Made by a program: the position numbers and the translations under genes. The notes beneath the pieces were generated by a model, which worked only from the letters and a program-made list of their open reading frames with translations, did no database searches and was not told the DNA's origin. This document shows positions 54,198 to 61,510 of a stretch of 64,000 nucleotides of DNA, in pieces. Positions within the stretch are counted from its first letter, which is position 1. Each line of letters starts with the position of its first letter. Source of the DNA: Pseudodesulfovibrio sp. 5S69 (GTDB lineage: Bacteria > Desulfobacterota > Desulfovibrionia > Desulfovibrionales > Desulfovibrionaceae); NCBI RefSeq assembly GCF_037094465.1, contig NZ_CP146609.1, forward strand, positions 3,839,501 through 3,903,500, written 5' to 3'.

Positions 54198-54641
54198 TTA
54201 ACGAATCGAGGCAGCGTAATGCGCTGCGGCCTGAGCTTCAAGTCTGTCGGCCAACTCAGGGTCGATGCTGCGGATTCGTTTTTGCTCGGTCACGTCCCGA
54301 TTGATCCACGGATTGCCGCCCCATCCAGTGTCGATCTTCATTCCCTGTGCCTCCATCGCCCTCCGAGCGGCAACGGGGTCTTTCTTGTAGAGTGCGCCGA
54401 TCTCGGTCATGGACATCTTTTTGGCCTCGGTCGTGGCCTTTTGCTCTTTAACCTGGGCCTCGACCTTCTGGACAGCGTCCACGAGCTTGTCGATGGTCTG
54501 GACCTGACGGGAAAGAGAATTCACATCTCCCATGGTCGCCTTGAGATGAATCCGGGTATCGGCTGCATCCAGCTTGATTGTGGAGACTTCGGCGGCGAGC
54601 TTGGTGACCATCGCCTTCAATTCAGAAAGTTGCTTTTCCAT
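54198..54641 (-). CDS. Coiled-coil protein of unknown function
   Basis: 147 residues. Residues 1-80 are heptad-rich (LSELKAMVTKLAAEVSTIK; VQTIDKLVDAVQKVEAQVK). C-terminal part polar with GWGGNPWINRD. Followed on minus by the 53403 gene. Unrecognised. Confidence 0.6.
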   Translation of the reverse strand: MEKQLSELKAMVTKLAAEVSTIKLDAADTRIHLKATMGDVNSLSRQVQTIDKLVDAVQKVEAQVKEQKATTEAKKMSMTEIGALYKKDPVAARRAMEAQGMKIDTGWGGNPWINRDVTEQKRIRSIDPELADRLEAQAAAHYAASIR

Positions 54642-54642
54642 A

Positions 54643-55020
54643 TTATTTCCCCTCCGGGAAGAGAAGTTTGTATGCCGCCCGATAGACGGCAGAGTGATTA
54701 CCGCCGAAGCGGCGTTTCAGTGCTTCAATGAGCTTCCCGACTTGGTCGAGGTTCATTGAGGCGGGGACACAAAAAAGGCGAAGTATCCCTGAAAGCAGGA
54801 GCACTTCGCCTTGGTTGATCATTTGGATCAACTCGGCTGGATCATCTGGTAGGTCTACTGGTCTCAGGTGGACATCGACAGGGTCGTAGTCTTGCGCGTT
54901 CTGGACAAGATCATGGTCAACCGAGACACACTGCCAGACGAACATCGGGGGCTGATTCTTGATTACGAGTTCATTGCAGTCCTTCTGCAATTTCCGCAAT
55001 TTCATCGTCATTTCCGACAT
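54643..55020 (-). CDS. Small protein of unknown function
   Basis: 125 residues, start MSEMTMKLRKLQKDCNELVI, ending HSAVYRAAYKLLFPEGK. Overlaps the upstream gene by 50 bases and precedes the coiled-coil gene by one base, an operon layout. No domain recognised. Confidence 0.6.
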   Translation of the reverse strand: MSEMTMKLRKLQKDCNELVIKNQPPMFVWQCVSVDHDLVQNAQDYDPVDVHLRPVDLPDDPAELIQMINQGEVLLLSGILRLFCVPASMNLDQVGKLIEALKRRFGGNHSAVYRAAYKLLFPEGK

Positions 55021-55252
55021 GAGTCTGGCCCTCCTTGAGCATTGCGATTTGGGCTTCCAATTCCTCGATGGAGCGAACAGTCTTGATCTTCTCCATCATC
55101 GAGAACATCTCGCGCAGGACGTAGGTGTACTTGCTTCCGTCGTTCACGGGGATTTCGGCATTTCGCATCAGCCTGTAGATTTTCCCGACCTCGGCTGCTA
55201 CATTATCCAGTGTGGATAGGTCGGGTCTGTAGCGGGTTTTCTTCGTGGGCAT
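54971..55252 (-). CDS. Small helical protein of unknown function
   Basis: 93 residues, helical, with a conserved-looking C-terminal KTVRSIEELEAQIAMLKEGQ. Leader of the overlapping set 55252-54198. The spacer to the next gene (55253-55458) holds nothing I can name. Confidence 0.58.
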   Translation of the reverse strand: MPTKKTRYRPDLSTLDNVAAEVGKIYRLMRNAEIPVNDGSKYTYVLREMFSMMEKIKTVRSIEELEAQIAMLKEGQTHVGNDDEIAEIAEGLQ

Positions 55253-55458
55253 TGTGTTTGCTCCTGTGTGCTGGGATGGGGCAAAACCGGGGGTAAGGGG
55301 TCAAAAATTTTGGGCGACACGCGGTGCCCTGCTTCCTGCGGCTCCTTACCACGAGGGGGAGTAACGGCGATTGTCTTGCGGTTCTAGGCTTCTCGATCAA
55401 GCGAACCATGCACGACCACAGCTACTCTTGCCCCCAGCACTATCTATACTGCTGGTGC

Positions 55459-55722
55459 CTACTCGGCTTTCCCAAGCAATTCGTTCAGCGACCTCTGAGA
55501 CCGCTTTCTTTCGGCTTCATGCAGATACGCCCTGACCTGATGTTCGAAGGTTTGGGGGTTATCAATGTAGAAACCAGCCAACCCCTTTTCCCATAGGGGT
55601 AACATCTCATTCAGAGCAGCCAGAACAAGGCGGCTAAACGGTGCGCCGGTCTGTTCGGCAACCCTGCTTACCCTGTTGTACATCTGGGTGGGCAAGGTAA
55701 TGTGTTTGCTCGTACTTTCCAT
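55459..55722 (-). CDS. Ribbon-helix-helix-like protein 1
   Basis: 87 residues. The N-terminal 45 fit a ribbon-helix-helix (ITLPTQMYNRVSRVAEQTG, then FSRLVLAALNEML). C-terminal half charged helix. Small DNA-binding regulators of this kind are common on plasmids. GGAGGATCACC precedes the ATG. Confidence 0.68.
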   Translation of the reverse strand: MESTSKHITLPTQMYNRVSRVAEQTGAPFSRLVLAALNEMLPLWEKGLAGFYIDNPQTFEHQVRAYLHEAERKRSQRSLNELLGKAE

Positions 55723-55733
55723 AGGTGATCCTC

Positions 55734-55961
55734 CTAGTGATCGAGTTTCTCAGCTTGCATGCCGAAGGCCATCGCAGCGACAGCACCTTTGTGCGGGTCG
55801 TCTGCTGTGACGGCATCAAGTGTCTTTTTCATGTCGAGAATTGCCAGATTCACAACCGCGTTCTTCGAGACTCCATAAGTCATCGCAAAACCGTCGATAA
55901 ACTGGATCGTTTCCGGCTTAAGCCGGTACGTCTTGTTCCTTGGCCTGTGTAGACTGTTCAT
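55734..55961 (-). CDS. Ribbon-helix-helix-like protein 2
   Basis: 75 residues from ATG at 55961 (strong GGAGG before it). KTYRLKPETIQFIDGFAMTYG, then VSKNAVVNLAILDMKKTL fits ribbon-helix-helix. A longer frame upstream (to 56255) has no support. It is 11 bases before the next such gene, forming a tandem pair. Confidence 0.68.
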   Translation of the reverse strand: MNSLHRPRNKTYRLKPETIQFIDGFAMTYGVSKNAVVNLAILDMKKTLDAVTADDPHKGAVAAMAFGMQAEKLDH

Positions 55962-56308
55962 AATACCTCCAGTCAGTTTGCAGAGTGCAATACTCCGAGC
56001 CAAATGAAGAAGGGCAGCCCTCTTGTAGGACTGCCCTTTCTCGTACCCGGAGCACCGCATGGAATTTTCGTTTGTTACATAAGCTTTATACTCTTGAGGC
56101 CTCCGCTTTTCCACGGGGCGGGAATCACACTGCCCAGATTGTGTTGGCAACCGTGGCTTTGCGAGGCAAAAAAATATTTTCATTTCCCCGGCGATTTGCC
56201 CCGTAAAATACTGACTCGACTGGGGCGATCGGAAGGCCGTTTTCGTCTCGGCCACACAATACTACTCGCACCAGCAACAGTTTTTTCCACGGGACAAACA
56301 CAAAAAAG

Positions 56309-56333
56309 CCCTAGAACCGTTGCGGCTCTAGGG
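56309..56333 (-). terminator. Terminator of the ribbon-helix-helix gene at 56393
   Basis: Stem ccctagaaccg/cggctctaggg with one mismatch, loop ttg, and a T run on the minus strand (plus caaaaaa at 56301-56307). The spacer 55962-56392 (431 bases) also has a second hairpin at 56010-56036 (agggcag/ctgccct) and otherwise nothing. Confidence 0.7.
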
Positions 56334-56392
56334 GAAAAAAATTTGAATTAGGGGGGGGCTTTGCGGCCTCTGGGCGTAGTCACCCAACTCCA

Positions 56393-56785
56393 TCAAGGCT
56401 TGTAGGGAATCCCAAAATCAACGGCCAGAGCCTTCTCAATGCTCTTCATATTCGACTGCCGCTTGTCTTCTGCGGTTGCCTCTGGCTGTTGATCGACTAC
56501 GGAAGCGCCTTCTGTATGAGCCTTGGCTAAGTCCACCGCCTCCCGATATGTCTTTGCGATCATCAGCCGCACGACTTCCGATTGCGATGTATTCGGAGAC
56601 GCGGCCTTCACCGCCTCCATGATCTGCCGGAACTGCCCTGCCGCCTCACCTCCCAGCGTCACTTTGAGAGTACGCCCACCGGCTTCCTTGATACTCTCGC
56701 GATGCTTCTTTTGACGAGCAGCGGCTTTCTGTCTCTGTTCCCGTTTGGTCTGCCTTGCCACTTTGTTCACTCCGTTACGGCTCAC
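56393..56785 (-). CDS. Iteron-linked ribbon-helix-helix-like protein
   Basis: 130 residues. Very basic N-terminus (RQTKREQRQKAAARQKKHRE), then RTLKVTLGGEAAGQFRQIM and SQSEVVRLMIAKTYREAVDL as in ribbon-helix-helix partition or replication regulators. GTG start at 56785 overlaps the first of three 14-bp iterons, so it probably binds them and represses itself. Confidence 0.65.
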   Translation of the reverse strand: MSRNGVNKVARQTKREQRQKAAARQKKHRESIKEAGGRTLKVTLGGEAAGQFRQIMEAVKAASPNTSQSEVVRLMIAKTYREAVDLAKAHTEGASVVDQQPEATAEDKRQSNMKSIEKALAVDFGIPYKP

Positions 56786-56858
56786 GTATTAATTGACATC
56801 ACGCATCACACAATTACCAGCGTTACGAATCACGGTCAACAATGCGTTACGGATCACG
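56773..56858. repeat. Three 14-bp iterons
   Basis: cgttacggctcacg (56773), cgttacgaatcacg (56821) and cgttacggatcacg (56845) lie between the divergent genes at 56785 and 56942. Consensus cgttacgrntcacg. A degenerate fourth atcacgcatcaca lies between the first two. Confidence 0.78.
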
Positions 56859-56941
56859 CTTGACAAATACTTCAAACAGAGCTTATCAAATCTCCTAACG
56901 AACGTAAGCGAATTTGGTAACAGCCAACAAGGACGATTCCC

Positions 56942-57613
56942 ATGAACGGCAACTTCATATCCTACCTCAGAGTCTCGACGCAAAAGCAAGGTCGCTCAGG
57001 TCTGGGCATTGAGGCTCAACGCGAAGCCGTGACCAACTATCTCAACGGAGGCAACTGGGAGCTTCTTGGAGAGTTTGTGGAAGTCGAATCCGGCAAGAAG
57101 GCTGACCGCAAGGAGCTTGCCAAGGCTCTTGAGCGTTGCCAGCTCACAGGGGCCACTCTCGTTATCGCCAAGCTCGACCGGCTTTCTCGTGATGCTCACT
57201 TTCTGCTCGGCCTTGAAAAGAGCCGTGTGAGCTTTGTCTGCGCCGATATGCCGGATGCGAACAATTTCACCGTAGGCATCATGGCACTCGTCGCCCAGCA
57301 GGAACGCGAGATGATCTCCAAACGGACTAGGGAAGCTCTGGCTGCAGCGAAGGCTCGTGGCGTCAAGCTGGGCTGTCCTAACGGGGCTGCTCACCTTCGC
57401 CAGTACGGCAATGAGCTTGGGGTGAAGGCAATAAAGGCCAATGCCGATGCACTCGCCGAGTCTCTGCGGGCTACGGTGGAGAAGATCAAAGAAGGTGGGA
57501 CAACATCTTTTTCTGGGATCGCGAAGGAGTTGAACGCCCAGAAGATCAAAACCGCACGTGGCGGAAAGTGGCACCCTTCCAGCGTAAAGAGGTTGCTGGA
57601 GCGACTGGGGTAA
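56942..57613 (+). CDS. Small serine recombinase (resolvase/invertase)
   Basis: 223 residues. Catalytic Ser12 in ISYLRVSTQKQGRSGLGIE, Arg in KADRKELAKAL and LVIAKLDRLSRDAHF, C-terminal helix-turn-helix (TSFSGIAKELNAQKIKTARG). Possibly resolves multimers or inverts or integrates within the element. Divergent from the iteron-linked gene. Confidence 0.88.
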   Translation: MNGNFISYLRVSTQKQGRSGLGIEAQREAVTNYLNGGNWELLGEFVEVESGKKADRKELAKALERCQLTGATLVIAKLDRLSRDAHFLLGLEKSRVSFVCADMPDANNFTVGIMALVAQQEREMISKRTREALAAAKARGVKLGCPNGAAHLRQYGNELGVKAIKANADALAESLRATVEKIKEGGTTSFSGIAKELNAQKIKTARGGKWHPSSVKRLLERLG

Positions 57614-57650
57614 GCGTCATTCACAATCTCTCTTTGGAGATGGACAGCAG

Positions 57651-58277
57651 CTAAACAACAACTTGGAAAGCAGCATCATCAATTTTCATAATCCGTGCTC
57701 TTGGGTTCCAATACAGTTTGCCTAGCGTTTTGAGTTCATGCGTCATGATGCTTTCTGGAGATACACTTCTTCCTGTTATACTTGCTATTGCATAATCTCT
57801 TTCATCAGCCACAATTGTCCCATATTGAAAAATATCACATGCGTAGTAATGGTGTTCATATCTGCCAAATCCAAATAGACACGATTCGCCAACACTTTGC
57901 AGCACAATATCCAAGTCAGAATTGTTCGCTTTCAGCTTACCCGTCCAGTTTCTGGATAAGTAAAGATGGCAACATCTGATAGATATATCTACAAGCTCAC
58001 CGACTCTACATAGAGAATGCCACTCTTTATGGCACTCGACGTATCTTGAATACTGTTCTCTTTCGTACTTTAAAAAGCCTTCATATCCACCTTTGTCACC
58101 AAAATAGTATTGAAACCTTTCGCTTGATGGGTTGTCAGCATCCCAGTATTCAATCTGATTTTCTAGGTAACTTTTCCATGTTTGTGGAGATTGTTCATTG
58201 AAACTCTTCAACTTCCATTTACTACCAAGCTCCGTAGACAATTCCTCCCAGACAACTTTTTTTGATTCCAGTGCCAT
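57651..58277 (-). CDS. Unknown cargo protein A
   Basis: 208 residues. No signal peptide or membrane helix; rich in aromatic residues and Cys/Trp (EGFLKYEREQYSRYVECHKE; VDISIRCCHLYLSRNW). Unrecognised. GGAGGAGAC precedes the ATG. Paired with cargo B upstream on the same strand (45-base gap), likely one operon. Confidence 0.68.
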   Translation of the reverse strand: MALESKKVVWEELSTELGSKWKLKSFNEQSPQTWKSYLENQIEYWDADNPSSERFQYYFGDKGGYEGFLKYEREQYSRYVECHKEWHSLCRVGELVDISIRCCHLYLSRNWTGKLKANNSDLDIVLQSVGESCLFGFGRYEHHYYACDIFQYGTIVADERDYAIASITGRSVSPESIMTHELKTLGKLYWNPRARIMKIDDAAFQVVV

Positions 58278-58321
58278 GTCTCCTCCACTGTTGTGCTTTT
58301 ACTTCACACCCATACGACCAA

Positions 58322-59377
58322 TCACGTGGAATGCGTCTTCTCATGTTCCACTATCGATTCCATTATCCTCCGAAACTTATCTGCAATCTCTGGAATGCAA
58401 TCATGGTTCTTGGGCATTGTGAAATAGACCATTTGCTCTTCTTCCTTCAGGTGTGCCAACGAGTCGTTTTCGGGGGCATCAGTTACGCATACAACTATCC
58501 CGCACCCACCAGCTAGTCGGCGGCACAATGTCTCAGCCAATTTCCCTTGCGTTTTTCCATCATGAATAACCAGTAATCTGCCCGGATAGAGCAGTTTGTA
58601 TTTTTCGAGGCGGGAATTCATGAGGTCCCATCCTTCTGTCTTGAAGTCATAGTCATTAAGGATAGCGGAGAACGCATCCAGTACACGCCCATGCAACTCA
58701 TACTCATTCGTATTCAAGTCTGAAAATGACACCAGGTGGTAGGTGATGTTTCGCCACACTTTCCAGCCAATTGCCTCTGGGGTTAACTCATCTTCGGAAT
58801 AGATCAGGTGAAGAAATCTTGCGCCGATCTGGGACAGGGACTGCTTGCCTTCCGCAGCCTCAAGGATGTGCATATCTATTAATTTTGGCAGGCAGTATGT
58901 GTGAGCCGAGACGTTAATAGCGGATGTCCCTTTAACGTCGAAATTGTGATACACATACATTTTTCTCACAGCTTCAATGTCATACGAGGTCAACTCTCGA
59001 ACCGTCTTTAGTAAATGGAGTTTTTCATTTTTACCAATGTTCTCCGTTGCGAAAGACACGAACATTCTGGAGTAGTAGTCTGCCTTTTCGTCTTCGTCAT
59101 CTCGGATCATGGACTCTATCAGCCGAGTGTAGTCCTCAATAACCTCTTCATCAAAAGAAATAGGTTCAATGTCATCGCTGAGGAGTCGCTTGGAGAAATC
59201 AGTGATCCGCTTTTTTGCTTGTTGGTTCTTCAATTCCGCTGCGCGATCCATGCATATTTGAAGAATCGTATATCCGACAGCCAAGCCCGGCCCCACGCCC
59301 GGTATTATCGCCAAAGCACCTGTAGCAACGGTTTCAGCCATTTTGCGAGACATTTGGAGGTTGACAAATTTTTCCAT
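58322..59377 (-). CDS. Unknown cargo protein B (candidate defence)
   Basis: 351 residues. Near the N-terminus a Gly/Ala-rich hydrophobic helix (ATGALAIIPGVGPGLAVGYTI), then a helical domain (DEDEKADYYSRMFVSFATEN, TVRELTSYDIEAVRKMYVYH) that by eye recalls Abi-alpha/DUF4393-type immunity proteins. The C-terminal alpha/beta part (LLYPGRLLVIHDGKTQGKL, GCGIVVCVTDAPEND) could be a Rossmann-like sensor. No catalytic motif recognised. GAGG before the ATG. Confidence 0.66.
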   Translation of the reverse strand: MEKFVNLQMSRKMAETVATGALAIIPGVGPGLAVGYTILQICMDRAAELKNQQAKKRITDFSKRLLSDDIEPISFDEEVIEDYTRLIESMIRDDEDEKADYYSRMFVSFATENIGKNEKLHLLKTVRELTSYDIEAVRKMYVYHNFDVKGTSAINVSAHTYCLPKLIDMHILEAAEGKQSLSQIGARFLHLIYSEDELTPEAIGWKVWRNITYHLVSFSDLNTNEYELHGRVLDAFSAILNDYDFKTEGWDLMNSRLEKYKLLYPGRLLVIHDGKTQGKLAETLCRRLAGGCGIVVCVTDAPENDSLAHLKEEEQMVYFTMPKNHDCIPEIADKFRRIMESIVEHEKTHST

Positions 59378-59595
59378 TTACTACCTCACGGCCTTGAGTT
59401 GTTCGAAATATCTATTTCAGATAGACGTATAATATGTCCGTCATGATGTTCGATCAAGACCCTTTTCTCTTGGTTTTTGCTATAGCAGAGCGAGCAGTTG
59501 CTTCGGTGAGTTGCTGAAAAATAGACCCTCGGACAGCTTCTTTTGGCTCCAGTTGTACTTTGATAAGTATTTTAAACCAAAGAAAAAACCTATTA

Positions 59596-59669
59596 CGGCT
59601 CAAGGAGCACGCTTGGAAAACGTGTGCGGGGGAAACTCAGCTGGAGGTTCTAATCCCCTCCTCTCCGCC
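59596..59669 (+). pseudogene. tRNA-Ser(GGA) 3' fragment
   Basis: cggctcaaggagcacgcttGGAaaacgtgtgc through a long variable arm to cccctcctctccgcc matches tRNA-Ser from the D-arm to the acceptor 3' side; the 5' acceptor half is absent. It is therefore an att remnant, not a working gene. Sits inside island 2, 210 bases before its right end. Confidence 0.78.
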
Positions 59670-59777
59670 TAGTTATTCAACCCCCCTCAACCGAGGGGCT
59701 CTTCATTTCTGCACCCTCTTTATTTTCGGCATCACCTGCCAGCCCTTACCAGCCCTCGAAAAACTGCACCTTGATTT

Positions 59778-59795
59778 TGGTCCATTTTTGGTCCA
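59778..59795. repeat. tggtcca repeats near right att
   Basis: Two tggtcca copies spaced 11 bases apart, mirroring those at 48291-48332. Confidence 0.55.
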
Positions 59796-59878
59796 TTTTG
59801 ACCAAAATTCGACGTTTTCCGGCTTTGCAAAAACCGGATCATTTCGTTGGTAACACGGTGGAACAACTGGTGAATCTC

Positions 59879-59934
59879 ACCAATGTGTGGCAGTGATGTC
59901 ACGGGCAGGTTCGACTCCTGTACGCTTCCGCCAA
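59879..59934. other. attR-like repeat of selC 3' end
   Basis: 56 bases identical to 48179-48234, followed by atcgatcacaag and a terminator. It lacks the selC 5' half, so not a tRNA gene. Confidence 0.93.
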
Positions 59935-59943
59935 TCGATCACA

Positions 59944-59970
59944 AGGGCCTGTCATACAGGCCTTTTCCTT
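59944..59970 (+). terminator. Terminator after displaced selC end
   Basis: ggcctgt-cat-acaggcc with T-rich tail; likely the original selC terminator before island 2 inserted. Confidence 0.82.
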
Positions 59971-59990
59971 TTCAAACCCGCCCAAGGAAA

Positions 59991-60698
59991 TCATCGCACA
60001 GCCTTTAGCGCTGAAATTGATTTCATCCGCTCGATAATCAACGGCACTCTTGCCTGGCTAGCAGCGTCACCGGGGAGATGCCCCGGCAACGCATCAAGAA
60101 AATCATCGTCACTCAACAAGGTGTCGAATTGGTCTGCAAGATAATATTGCACCTCAATATCAGCTCCGGCCACATCATCCACGATTTCCAAGCGGCCATC
60201 GAGAACAGCAATAAAATCTTCCATATCATGACTCGCCATGTAGTCACCGCCACCGCGACCATGAAATGCTTCCAGCTTCGTTGCCAAAAAATAGGCAGGG
60301 CTTACGAAACGCAAACGCACCCCATCAATGGAACGTTCATGCGCATACCGAACGGCATTGGGATACCAGCGGTTAGCGAATCCCAGTATTTCTGGTTTTG
60401 TTGGCATAACATCAAGAATAATGGGATGATGCCTCCAACGGCAAATAACCTTGGACTCCATATCCTCCATGAAGCCTCTGGCCCTCAACGCATCTTGGAG
60501 CCGGTAGAGTTCACCTGTTGTCGTAAGCTCGACTATTACGTCGACGTCTAGCGTCGGTCGCACATTTGGTGTCGCAGGGTCGGTCAACAGGAGGCCTGTG
60601 GCGGCTCCACCAACGAAAACACATTGCCCTGCCAAGTCTCCCAGCAAGAGTGCGACCTCGACCACTCGATCGACAGCTTGATATTTATCGCGATTCAT
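59991..60698 (-). CDS. AbiEii-like nucleotidyltransferase
   Basis: 235 residues. Nucleotidyltransferase fold: FVGGAATGLLL then TLDVDVIVELTTTGELYRL (D-x-D near residue 50), LATKLEAFHGRGGGDYMASH and HDMEDFIAVLD. These mark AbiEii/MenT-like toxins and related minimal nucleotidyltransferases. Overlaps its upstream partner by 14 bases. Confidence 0.8.
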   Translation of the reverse strand: MNRDKYQAVDRVVEVALLLGDLAGQCVFVGGAATGLLLTDPATPNVRPTLDVDVIVELTTTGELYRLQDALRARGFMEDMESKVICRWRHHPIILDVMPTKPEILGFANRWYPNAVRYAHERSIDGVRLRFVSPAYFLATKLEAFHGRGGGDYMASHDMEDFIAVLDGRLEIVDDVAGADIEVQYYLADQFDTLLSDDDFLDALPGHLPGDAASQARVPLIIERMKSISALKAVR

Positions 60699-61212
60699 CT
60701 TTCCGTATTAATTTCAAGAGGATCACTTCCGCAAGCTTCAGGTCGCGCGCCCGCCCAATACGGATGGCATCCAACACTCCCAGAGCATGGTAAAGTCGTT
60801 CATCCATGGCAACCATATCGGGAACAGTCTTATATAACGGAGACAATTCCATACCCCGGCACTGCCCCTCGGGATGAGGCCATACAAAGATATCGTCCCC
60901 CGACACAGCCAAGTCTTTTCCCAACACAGGAACCGCGTGTGCCGTGGGTATACCACGAGTCACGGGCCCAATTACCGGGGGATATGCATACTTGACCCCA
61001 TGGATCAAGAACTCCTCCAAGGCCCTGCGGATCGGACGTTTTCTATTGGAATCGAACAACCGGGACTGCACAGCTCTTTTAACCCCAGCGTGGACTTCAG
61101 AAGGACTCATATACAATTCGTACGCGAGTCGATTGTAGGACCAGTCATATGGGGTTGGCTGCACTGCCATCTTCACCAAGATTACGACGTCTTGTGGTTT
61201 CAACATACCCAT
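60685..61212 (-). CDS. Winged-helix partner of the nucleotidyltransferase
   Basis: 175 residues. N-terminal winged helix (YNRLAYELYMSPSEVHAGVK, RPIRRALEEFLIHGVKYAYP); the rest includes AVPVLGKDLAVSGDDIFVWP. Overlap with the nucleotidyltransferase gene suggests a coupled antitoxin-like or DNA-binding partner, comparable to AbiEi but without clear homology. Confidence 0.7.
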   Translation of the reverse strand: MGMLKPQDVVILVKMAVQPTPYDWSYNRLAYELYMSPSEVHAGVKRAVQSRLFDSNRKRPIRRALEEFLIHGVKYAYPPVIGPVTRGIPTAHAVPVLGKDLAVSGDDIFVWPHPEGQCRGMELSPLYKTVPDMVAMDERLYHALGVLDAIRIGRARDLKLAEVILLKLIRKDESR

Positions 61213-61381
61213 TCTTTATTCGCGAATCGCGAATAGCGCAAGGAAAAAGTCGCTCGATTTCAACGGCGGCTTTAGAAAAGGATGGGTAGGTACCGGTCGT
61301 GCCGGCCACGGCAGCGCAATAGCGGAAAAATCAACTATGCCGAATTGATGGGGGGAGGCAGCAAAGCGTCCTGCACGACAT

Positions 61382-61405
61382 ACTCCTGTACGCTTCCGCC
61401 AATCG
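61382..61405. repeat. selC 3' end fragment, copy 3
   Basis: actcctgtacgcttccgccaatcg, 24 bases identical to 59914-59937 (which extends the selC match by tcg). Confidence 0.85.
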
Positions 61406-61411
61406 TCAACC

Positions 61412-61441
61412 AAAAGAGACAGTCTGGAGACTGTCTCTTTT
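61412..61441. terminator. Bidirectional terminator (tex side)
   Basis: Perfect 13-bp stem aaaagagacagtc/gactgtctctttt with a 4-base loop. T runs flank both ends; serves tex on the minus strand. Confidence 0.85.
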
Positions 61442-61510
61442 CTTTTCAAGCAATGGTCCCCGCACCAGGCACGCCTGCGCACGGACCACACGACGTGTCC
61501 AACAAAGGGA

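Larger units (their letters stand above)
48235..59934. mobile_element. Island 2: 11.7-kb integrative element in selC
   Basis: 56-bp direct repeats of the selC 3' end flank it. The integrase gene starts 135 bases in from selC. Cargo: antirepressors, overlapping micro-genes, ribbon-helix-helix proteins, iterons, a serine recombinase and two unknown genes near the right end. Lower GC and AT-rich spacers set it off from the core. No structural phage genes; looks like a plasmid-phage hybrid or satellite. Confidence 0.88.
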
